A stretch of 19,146 bases of DNA from Deltaproteobacteria bacterium. GTDB taxonomy: Bacteria > Desulfobacterota > Syntrophia > Syntrophales > UBA5619. A model generated the notes under the pieces. The model ran no database searches. It had not been told where the DNA came from and saw only the letters and a list, made by a program, of their open reading frames with translations. The stretch covers positions 1 to 19,146 of the forward strand of contig JAPLJW010000195.1 of assembly GCA_026388365.1 (NCBI GenBank). Reading direction: 5' to 3'. This document shows, piece after piece, positions 13,389-19,146 of the stretch (positions are counted from its first letter, which is position 1; each line of letters begins with the position of its first letter). Position numbers and translations under genes: made by a program.

Positions 13389-14780
13389 ATGGAGCGTTCA
13401 TTCCCGCATTCAACCCCTTCCGCTTCTCCGAAACCGGGAAGGGAATCCGACCGTGTGATCGTGGTCGGCGCCGGCGCCAGCGGAATGATGGCCGCCGGAC
13501 GGGCCGCGGAAATGGGTGCCAAAGTTCTCCTTCTGGAAAAGACGGATGCTCCGGGAAAGAAAATTCTCGTCAGCGGGAAGAGCCGCTGCAATCTAACGAA
13601 CGCCCGTGACCTCAAGGGTTTTCTCTCCATGTACGGCCCGAACGGCCGCTTTCTCCATGGCGCCTTTCACCGCTTCTTCCGGGACGAGCTCCTCGCCTTC
13701 CTGAAACAATACGGTGTGGAGACAAAGGTCGAACGCGGCGGGCGGGTCTTTCCCGTCACCGACGACGCGGCGGACGTCGTGAAAGCCTTCCGGCATTATC
13801 TGAAGGATTATGGTGTGAAGCTCAGCACCGGCCTCCCCGTGACCGGAATCGCCGTCCGCGCAGGTCTTGTTGAGGGGGTCCGGACGGAAGAGGGTCTTCT
13901 GCCCGCCCGCGCGGTCATTCTGGCGACCGGAGGCGCCACCTGGCCGGCGACCGGTTCCACCGGCGACGGCTTCCGAATGGCGGCGGCCCTCGGCCACATC
14001 GTGACGAAGCTCCGTCCCGCCCTCGTTCCGCTCGTCGTGATGGAGGTCGAACGGGCGAAGGCGATGCAGGGGGTGAGCCTCAAGAACGTCCGACTCACGG
14101 CCTTTCGCGGTCCGGCGGAGGGGACCGATCCCTCCCGGATCCCCGCAAAAGATATCGGCCGGGGGTTGGAGCAGAGGCGCCGGAAAAGTCCCATCATCGA
14201 GAGCCGGATGGGCGAGATGCTCTTCACCCACTTCGGGATCGGCGGGCCGATCACGCTCCTCATGAGCCTGGCCGTCGTGGACGCCCTCGCGGAGGGCCCG
14301 GTCGGCGTTGCGATCGATCTGAAACCCGCCCTCACGGCGGAAGAGCTTCGCGCCCGCCTCCAGCGGGATTTCGACAGCTTCGGCAAACGGGGCTTCCGCA
14401 GCCTCCTGGCGGGGCTCCTTCCCCATAAAATGATCGAACCGTTTATAGAGATGTCCGGCATCCCCGCGGATCGGCCGGGGCATCAGATCACCGCCGAAGA
14501 GCGGGAGAAGCTTCTCAGCCTTCTCAAGGCCCTCCGCTTCAACATCAAAGGCCCCCTCCCCATGACCGCGGCGATCGTTACGGCGGGCGGGGTCGCACTC
14601 GAGGAAATCGATCCGCGGACGATGGCCTCGCGCCTCATTCCCAACCTCTTCTTCTGCGGGGAAGTGATGGACCTCGACGCCGACACGGGGGGCTACAATC
14701 TCCAGGCAGCCTTCTCTACCGGCTTCGTCGCGGGCGAGGCGGCCGCGGCCATCCTGCAAGAATTTACGGGAAAGTCATGA
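13389..14780 (+). CDS. HI0933/BaiN-family NAD(P)/FAD-dependent oxidoreductase
   Basis: 463-aa cytoplasmic flavoprotein. The FAD-binding Rossmann motif is VIVVGAGASGMMAAGRAAEM (about residues 23-42), followed by the family hallmark GKKILVSGKSRCNLTN. A second glycine-rich segment (ILATGGATWPATGSTGDG) and the C-terminal VTAGGV, FFCGEVMDLDADTGGYNLQ and AAFSTGFVAGEAA complete the fold. Length is normal. E. coli YhiN and H. influenzae HI0933 belong here, and clostridial BaiN reduces bile-acid intermediates, but the substrate in this organism cannot be told. ATG 13389 has GGGAGG 8 nt upstream; an in-frame ATG at 13359 lacks a ribosome site. Confidence 0.92.
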   Translation: MERSFPHSTPSASPKPGRESDRVIVVGAGASGMMAAGRAAEMGAKVLLLEKTDAPGKKILVSGKSRCNLTNARDLKGFLSMYGPNGRFLHGAFHRFFRDELLAFLKQYGVETKVERGGRVFPVTDDAADVVKAFRHYLKDYGVKLSTGLPVTGIAVRAGLVEGVRTEEGLLPARAVILATGGATWPATGSTGDGFRMAAALGHIVTKLRPALVPLVVMEVERAKAMQGVSLKNVRLTAFRGPAEGTDPSRIPAKDIGRGLEQRRRKSPIIESRMGEMLFTHFGIGGPITLLMSLAVVDALAEGPVGVAIDLKPALTAEELRARLQRDFDSFGKRGFRSLLAGLLPHKMIEPFIEMSGIPADRPGHQITAEEREKLLSLLKALRFNIKGPLPMTAAIVTAGGVALEEIDPRTMASRLIPNLFFCGEVMDLDADTGGYNLQAAFSTGFVAGEAAAAILQEFTGKS

Positions 14781-14893
14781 TTTTTTACGCACAGGTTTGC
14801 AAAATGGTCGGTTTCTTTGCATGGGGTGATTCCGGGAAACGAGGATTCTGTGGATTTTGGATGATTCCAGGTTCTTAACGAAAGGAGCGTCCC

Positions 14894-15199
14894 ATGCCTG
14901 CTCCCCAAGAAGTTCTTCGTGGAGGCGAAAAAGCCCGCCGTCCGCATTGCCGAGGATGCCGCCCCCGCATCCGCACCATCGACTTCTCCAACCCGGAGGA
15001 CCGGGAGCGGCATGACCGGAGGATCGCCCTGGTCGAAGCGATGCTCGCTCTGCACCGGCGGCTGGCCGCCACCCGGACGGATCACGAGCAGACGAACCTC
15101 AAGCGCCAGATCGACGCCACGGACCGCCGGATCGACCGCCTCGTTTACGACCTCTACGACCTGACGGAGGAGGAAATCCGGATCGTGGAGAAAGATTGA
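14894..15199 (+). pseudogene. Restriction-modification gene remnant A (internal deletion, frameshifted)
   Basis: Two ends of an Eco57I/type IIG-like restriction enzyme-methyltransferase are joined. From about 14904 to 14968 one frame reads PKKFFVEAKKPAVRIAEDAA, the nuclease segment with the E-x-K half of a PD-(D/E)xK site. At about 14979 the sequence jumps to the C-terminal tail of such proteins (IDFSNPEDRERHDRR ... LYDLTEEEIRIVEKD), in a different frame. The methyltransferase core (NPPY-type motif, target recognition domain), some 2-3 kb in complete genes, is absent. A 101-codon frame (ATG 14894, AAAGGAG upstream) runs through the tail and could be translated, but its first 28 residues are out of frame with the nuclease homology. 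The tail is repeated at 15760-15983. Confidence 0.75.
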
Positions 15200-15202
15200 C
15201 AA
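14979..15202 (+). repeat. 224-bp direct repeat, left copy
   Basis: Matches 15760-15983 with 8 mismatches by eye (about 96% identity) and no gaps. The repeat covers the C-terminal tail of the restriction-modification gene and a few bases past its stop. Flanking sequences differ. Confidence 0.93.
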
Positions 15203-15279
15203 CAGACTCTTGTTATTGGATGATTAAATCACAGATGGCTATCGAATTGGAGAAAAGCGGGAAGTTAGGGAGGTGATAT

Positions 15280-15489
15280 ATGAAAACCGGAACAGAAATA
15301 AGAGAGCCTCAGATTGTCTTTCGTGGGGGAAAACCTTCAGCCGTCATTCTGGACATCGATGTGTATCAAGATCTCTTGGAGCGACTGGAGGATGTTGAAG
15401 ATCTTCAAATGTTGGCGCGGATGAGGGAAAAGCCCTTGAGCTTCAGAAAACTCGATTCCTTCTTGAAGGAGTACTCGTCCGGTGTATGA
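15280..15489 (+). CDS. Antitoxin, Phd/YefM-like
   Basis: 69 aa. The N-terminal half (PQIVFRGGKPSAVILDIDVYQ) has the strand-turn-strand pattern of Phd/YefM DNA-binding domains, and the following DLLERLEDVEDLQML helix is typical of antitoxins paired with RelE/ParE toxins. The C-terminal part would wrap around the toxin. A strong ribosome site (GGGAGGTG) precedes the ATG. The last 8 bases overlap the toxin start, the usual coupling. Such antitoxins normally repress their own promoter; no clear operator is visible in the 77 bp upstream. Confidence 0.82.
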   Translation: MKTGTEIREPQIVFRGGKPSAVILDIDVYQDLLERLEDVEDLQMLARMREKPLSFRKLDSFLKEYSSGV

Positions 15490-15736
15490 AATCTTGATCG
15501 AAAAGGCTGCGGAGAGAGATCTGAAGAAATTGTCGGCCGCGGATTTCGAGAGAATCATTCCCCATCTGAATGGTCTCGCCGAACAAGCCAGGCCAGCCGG
15601 TTCTCGAAAAATAGGCGGTTCGGAACACGATTGGCGGATTCGGGTCGGGACATATCGGGTCATCTACGAGATCGACGAAAAGGGAAAAACGGTCAAGATC
15701 TTGCGCGTCCGTCACAGGCGAGAAGTTTATCGCTGA
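15482..15736 (+). CDS. Toxin, RelE/ParE family
   Basis: 84 aa from a GTG at 15482 inside the end of the antitoxin gene. Typical RelE/ParE layout: YEILIEKAAERDLKKL helix start, a middle helix (IIPHLNGLAEQARPAGSRKI), then strands WRIRVGTYRVIYEID and VKILRVRHRREVYR, the conserved closing motif. RelE members cut mRNA on the ribosome and ParE members poison gyrase. The C-terminal Arg/His/Tyr-rich strand favours a RelE-type nuclease, without proof. The pair sits exactly between the two direct-repeat remnants of the restriction-modification gene. Confidence 0.88.
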   Translation: MYEILIEKAAERDLKKLSAADFERIIPHLNGLAEQARPAGSRKIGGSEHDWRIRVGTYRVIYEIDEKGKTVKILRVRHRREVYR

Positions 15737-15759
15737 CGCACCCTGCCAACATCTTCCAT

Positions 15760-15983
15760 TCGACTTCGCCGATCCGGAGGACCGGGAGCGGCATGACCGG
15801 AGGATCGCCCTGGTCGAAGCGATGCTCGCTCTGCACCGGCGGCTGGCCGCTGCCCGGACGGATCACGAGCAGACGAACCTCCAGCGCCAGATCGACGCCA
15901 CGGACCGCCGGATCGACCGCCTCGTCTACGACCTCTACGACCTGACGGAGGAGGAAATCCGGATCGTCGAGAAAGATTGACAA
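15760..15983 (+). repeat. 224-bp direct repeat, right copy
   Basis: Second copy of 14979-15202, shifted by 781 bp. Differences include TCC AAC versus GCC GAT near the start and a Lys versus Gln codon in the middle. Confidence 0.93.
15762..15980 (+). pseudogene. Restriction-modification gene remnant B (C-terminal tail only)
   Basis: 72 codons plus stop in the frame DFADPEDRERHDRR ... LYDLTEEEIRIVEKD, the C-terminal tail of Eco57I-type restriction-methyltransferases. No start codon or upstream gene part is attached; it begins abruptly 23 bp after the toxin stop codon. Its FADPEDR sequence is closer to the usual family form than FSNPEDR in remnant A, so B may be the less altered copy. Not expected to be functional. 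Confidence 0.78.
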
Positions 15984-16036
15984 AACACATTCCATATTGC
16001 ATGATGATGGACACGTGATGAATTAAGGGATTTTCT

Positions 16037-16438
16037 GTGACCAAACAGGACAAGATCCATTACTGGATTGTTGCTGCCGCGAATGACTGGCGGGTTTCCG
16101 GACATCTTTACGAGAAGAAGGATTATTCCTACGCTCTTTTCTTCGGATACCTGACCATAGAAAAACTACTCAAGGCCCTTTATGTTTGTCGTTACGATGA
16201 TGCTCCGCCTCACACGCATCAGTTAGCTTTTCTGGCGGAAAAAGCGGGTTTGGAACTGGCGCCGGAGAAGCTTGAATTGCTTGAGTCAATAACGGATTTT
16301 AACCTTGAAGCCCGTTATCCGGATGAGCAGTTTTCCTTTTACAAGAAATGCACACAGGAATTCACAGAAGGCTATTTGAGGAGAATCGAGGAGGCGATGA
16401 CATGGTTGCGCAGCTTGATTCCATCATCGATATCGTAA
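16037..16438 (+). CDS. HEPN-domain protein (probable toxin partner of an MNT protein)
   Basis: 133 aa from GTG 16037, with AAGGGA 6 nt upstream. All-helical: YWIVAAANDWRVSGHLYEKKDYSYALFFGYLTIEKLLKALYV, then the THQLAFLAEKAGLELAPE helix, and the ARYPD motif of the HEPN family PF05168. HEPN proteins beside MNT nucleotidyltransferases act as toxin-antitoxin pairs in several systems, the HEPN member being an RNase. The canonical RNxxxHxY active site of HepT-type toxins is not seen here, so nuclease activity is not assured. Its end overlaps the MNT gene by 37 bp. Base composition is AT-richer than the core genes to the left. Confidence 0.85.
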   Translation: MTKQDKIHYWIVAAANDWRVSGHLYEKKDYSYALFFGYLTIEKLLKALYVCRYDDAPPHTHQLAFLAEKAGLELAPEKLELLESITDFNLEARYPDEQFSFYKKCTQEFTEGYLRRIEEAMTWLRSLIPSSIS

Positions 16439-16719
16439 GAAAATACGTCGCCGAATTGGAAAGGCATAGCATCCCGGTTCGGCAAGCTATCCTTTACGGT
16501 TCGTTTGCCCATGGGCAAATCCGGGAGGAAAGCGACATCGATGTCGCCCTGGTCTCGGAGTCGTTTACCGGTGATCGCTTTGAGGATCGGCGGCGAATCG
16601 TTCCGCTCCGGCGAAAGATCGACAACCGAATCGAACCGATGCCTTTTACGCCGACCAGATTCTCCGACGGCGGCAATCTCATAGATGAAATCAAAAAAAC
16701 CGGGATTAGAATTGACTGA
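16402..16719 (+). CDS. MNT-type minimal nucleotidyltransferase
   Basis: 105 aa. It carries the nucleotidyltransferase-fold signature GSFAHGQIREESDIDVALV, with G33-S34 and metal-binding D45 and D47. In HEPN-MNT modules the MNT protein is the antitoxin and in studied cases modifies the HEPN toxin with AMP. I start it at ATG 16402 because GAGGAGGCG lies just upstream; the frame is open further up only within the HEPN gene. The C-terminal DEIKKTGIRID is typical. The cyclase-like gene begins 25 bp after its stop on the same strand. Confidence 0.88.
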   Translation: MVAQLDSIIDIVRKYVAELERHSIPVRQAILYGSFAHGQIREESDIDVALVSESFTGDRFEDRRRIVPLRRKIDNRIEPMPFTPTRFSDGGNLIDEIKKTGIRID

Positions 16720-16744
16720 ATAAACAACTGCCGACAATAATGCC

Positions 16745-19024
16745 ATGATAATTTTTCCCTATTTTTTTTCAAAACCGCCGAGCCTCAAACAGCTCCCCCT
16801 TAAACGTTATCTAATCAATTTTTCTTTGGACAGGCTTGCTTTAGGGGTCGACAACATCCATATCGATGTCCACATCAGCCCCCAGGTTCTCAGCGCCGTC
16901 AAACGCGCGGTTTATATTTCAATGATTAAACACAGCCAATCTGAATACTTTTTTGAGGATCACCATAAAGACCCCCGTGAAAATGAAAAACTGGCTTTAA
17001 AGAATGTTTGCATAGAAGTTTTGCTGGAAGGAATAAACAATGCCAAATCCAAATCGGAAGTTCAGATCGATTTCCTGGGGCAGGCTGCCCTTGCAAAAAT
17101 GTTTCTTGAAGAGATCGGGAACGCATATCGAAAATTGGTAACAAACTTTGAAACCCTCATGAGAGACTTTGAATTATCCCGAAGATATGACCAGGTAGAA
17201 TGGTTAAAAATGAAGGAGAAGCTGACGGAAATCAAGCATAATCAGAGGCGGATTGTTCGAGTGGTGGGAAAAGAATTGTTTCAAGTGCTGGCTGATGTTC
17301 ACGCCAAGAATCTAAAAAATATCCGTGAGTCGAATTTTCCTGTCGAGTACATTCTTCCGGACAATTTTTTCATCAATCCGACGCTTCATACCGATAACGT
17401 TGCAGATGATTTTTTTCTCGCAGATGCATATGTGCTCCTGGGCCAGCGATCCGATGAGCCCAATAATTACAACAGTCTTAAATCGATCATCGATGGCCTG
17501 TTGGGCAAAACGGATTTAGAGCGGGAGGGCGCCACCGACGGTGAAAATGAAAACAGAGAAACAAAGGAAGCGGACATTCTATCCGATGAGGGCAATGCAT
17601 TGGATCCCTGGTTGATGGGAATCGACAATATCGACCTGATGTTCAACTGCTTCGATTCTAAAGAACAGTATAAAAAAGCCAAAGAGCAAAAAGAGCCGAA
17701 AAGCATTCTTCTCGAATTGAAATCGCGGATGAAAATCCAAGAGAAGCTGCTAAATCTCTTTTATCGGAAATTCAAAAAATCCCGGCTGTTAAAACTGATC
17801 GTGGCCGCCTATGAAATGAAACCCGTATACCAAAACTTCTGCCCCCCGCTGCGACCGATGCAGATCCGGGAATATCTGGTAAAACCCGGGTCGAGAAAAT
17901 CCATTGTTCGAGAATTGCAGCGCCGGAAATCATTTAAGGTCAATTCTCTTTTACCGCTCCAGGAAACGATCCGCCGGATAAAAGGAAGTTCCACTCGAAA
18001 CAAGAAGGAGCATCTTCTGAGTTTTCTCAAAGATTTTCTCCGGTATCACAGGGACCTGAAAAATGGCCGACTTCTGAAACAGGCCATGGACGCAATCAAC
18101 CTTGTAACGGATAAAAATATTTTATTGCTGTCGAAGAAAAATCAATTGCTGTATGAGTATTTGCTGCCGGAGGAACGGGTCAAGGAAGAAAAACCCATCA
18201 TCAGTCACGTCGTTATCAAAGCGGACATTCGCGGCTCGATGGATATCACGCACACGATGAGAGTCAGGGGGCTCAACCCGGCATCCTATTTCAGTCTTAA
18301 CTTTTTTGATCCGATCTCCGAAATCCTCTGCGATTATGATGCATCCAAGGTATTTATCGAAGGAGACGCGATTATTCTGTCCATCTTTGAAAACGAAGAC
18401 ACGGCACAGGGCTGGTATAGCGTGGCCCGGGCATGCGGACTGGCGGTCAATATGGTTAATATTGTGCGGCAATACAATGTTAAGAATCAAGAGCATGATC
18501 TGCCGATTCTCGAATTGGGAATCGGGATCTGTTACAAGCAGAGCCCTCCGGCGTTTCTATTCGATGGCGATTCCAGGATTATGATTTCCCACGCAATCAA
18601 TCTTGCAGATCGACTGTCCAGCTGCGACAAAAAGTTGCGCAAGTGTTTCAAGAAACGAGATCGGATGTTTAATCTGTTTGTATTTCAGAATGTTCGGGAT
18701 GAAGACATCGAGGCGACGGCAGATGACCTTTTTCTGCGATACAATGTCAACGGGATTGAACTGGACCGGGAGGGTTTTGCCAAGCTCTCCAAAGAAATCA
18801 ACCTGAAAAGCGTTGTGTATCCGACAGAAAATAATGAAAAAGTCACGCTTTACACCGGAAAGGTGCCGACATTAAGCGGAAAGTATCAGCGCTTGGTGAT
18901 TCGAGAAGCCGCCATTATGGAGGTCAAACCGGAAACCATGGATGTGATCGGCCCAACCTCCAGAACATACTATGAAGTTTGCACCCAACCGGCCATTTAC
19001 GAATTCATCGACAACCACTCCTAA
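16745..19024 (+). CDS. 759-aa protein with class III nucleotidyl cyclase-like domain
   Basis: Large soluble protein without membrane segments. Residues 1-480 are mostly helical and charged, with an acidic low-complexity linker near 255-285; no family recognised. Residues about 488-690 resemble a class III adenylate/guanylate cyclase domain: VVIKADIRGSMD (metal-binding D494), VFIEGDAIIL (second metal-binding D541, 47 residues later), ELGIGICY, then SRIMISHAINLADRLSS with N619 and R623 in the NxxxR arrangement that stabilises the transition state. Where purine cyclases have a base-reading Lys (KxxGD) this protein has F537, and seven before N619 it has I612 instead of Asp/Cys, assuming no gaps. 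About 70 C-terminal residues follow. ATG 16745 lacks a good ribosome site. It lies 25 bp after the MNT gene and its stop abuts a palindromic element. The product nucleotide is unknown. Confidence 0.8.
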   Translation: MIIFPYFFSKPPSLKQLPLKRYLINFSLDRLALGVDNIHIDVHISPQVLSAVKRAVYISMIKHSQSEYFFEDHHKDPRENEKLALKNVCIEVLLEGINNAKSKSEVQIDFLGQAALAKMFLEEIGNAYRKLVTNFETLMRDFELSRRYDQVEWLKMKEKLTEIKHNQRRIVRVVGKELFQVLADVHAKNLKNIRESNFPVEYILPDNFFINPTLHTDNVADDFFLADAYVLLGQRSDEPNNYNSLKSIIDGLLGKTDLEREGATDGENENRETKEADILSDEGNALDPWLMGIDNIDLMFNCFDSKEQYKKAKEQKEPKSILLELKSRMKIQEKLLNLFYRKFKKSRLLKLIVAAYEMKPVYQNFCPPLRPMQIREYLVKPGSRKSIVRELQRRKSFKVNSLLPLQETIRRIKGSSTRNKKEHLLSFLKDFLRYHRDLKNGRLLKQAMDAINLVTDKNILLLSKKNQLLYEYLLPEERVKEEKPIISHVVIKADIRGSMDITHTMRVRGLNPASYFSLNFFDPISEILCDYDASKVFIEGDAIILSIFENEDTAQGWYSVARACGLAVNMVNIVRQYNVKNQEHDLPILELGIGICYKQSPPAFLFDGDSRIMISHAINLADRLSSCDKKLRKCFKKRDRMFNLFVFQNVRDEDIEATADDLFLRYNVNGIELDREGFAKLSKEINLKSVVYPTENNEKVTLYTGKVPTLSGKYQRLVIREAAIMEVKPETMDVIGPTSRTYYEVCTQPAIYEFIDNHS

Positions 19025-19026
19025 CA

Positions 19027-19146
19027 GGCTGTTGAAAAACGCCCATCTGCGGCGTTTCCCTCATCCTTCGCCGTTCAACGTACCATACAGTACGCCTCAC
19101 GGCTCAGGATTTCGGAGGCCTTGCATCTGGCCATTTTTGAACAGCC
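19027..19146. repeat. About 120-bp palindromic (MITE-like) element at the right edge
   Basis: GGCTGTTGAAAAA at the left end and TTTTTGAACAGCC at the right end are imperfect inverted repeats, and the inside is partly palindromic (CGTAC-CATACA-GTACG in the centre). It starts 2 bp after the TAA of the cyclase-like gene. The composite element at 11288-11466 is related in reverse orientation, and the one at 5895-6018 shares layout and CCTCATCCTTCG. The window may cut its last bases. Confidence 0.82.

Noticed and set aside
14979..15983. Insertion sequence or composite transposon around the toxin-antitoxin pair.
   Set aside because: The repeats have no terminal inverted repeats or transposase; they are coding tails of a restriction-modification gene.
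16348..16401. Longer MNT protein starting at 16348.
   Set aside because: The added 18 residues lie inside the HEPN gene and do not resemble MNT proteins; ATG 16402 has a proper ribosome site.

Overview
The window looks like chromosome of a GC-rich, probably anaerobic bacterium of the deltaproteobacterial (Desulfobacterota, Syntrophus-like) type. This is an inference from gene content: an anaerobic-type glycerol-3-phosphate dehydrogenase with a C-terminal Fe-S domain, a sigma-54 regulator, a DUF116 protein, a perfect FNR-type box, and families of short palindromic repeats. No rRNA, tRNA or CRISPR array was seen.

Layout. 1-1405 (minus): GlpA-like dehydrogenase, cut by the left edge. 1406-2023: non-coding, with a hairpin, a two-hairpin repeat and a good promoter. 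2024-3262 (plus): unrecognised 412-aa protein, possibly with a RelA/SpoT-like fold. 3228-5068 (minus): a Tim44-like membrane protein translationally coupled to a D-Ala-D-Ala carboxypeptidase. 5332-5895 (plus): GAF-domain protein, followed by a palindromic element. 6093-7106 (plus): GAPDH, overlapped by a sigma-54 response regulator (7099-8311) broken by a frameshifting deletion. The convergent sensor kinase (8328-9851, minus) carries an in-frame TAG, so both halves of the pair appear decayed. 10033-11016 (minus): two small secreted proteins, one Lys/Ala-repetitive, the other with a repeat element inside its signal-peptide region. 11017-11584: a cluster of nested palindromic repeats. 11585-12517 (minus): diacylglycerol-kinase-family lipid kinase, divergent from a DUF116 protein (12731-13282) with an FNR-like box between them. 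13389-14780 (plus): HI0933/BaiN-family flavoprotein.

From about 14890 to the right edge the window is accessory. Two remnants of a restriction-modification gene form 224-bp direct repeats (about 96% identical) around a Phd/YefM-RelE/ParE toxin-antitoxin pair. Then follows a visibly AT-richer block: a HEPN gene overlapping an MNT nucleotidyltransferase gene, and 25 bp later a 759-aa protein with a class III nucleotidyl cyclase-like domain. The cyclase keeps the two metal-binding Asp and the Asn/Arg catalytic pair but has unusual residues where purine cyclases read the base. A palindromic element abuts its stop codon and closes the window.

The best candidate for an undescribed system is this HEPN-MNT-cyclase cluster inside a decayed defence locus. 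Shared transcription and a defence role are inferred from spacing and context only.
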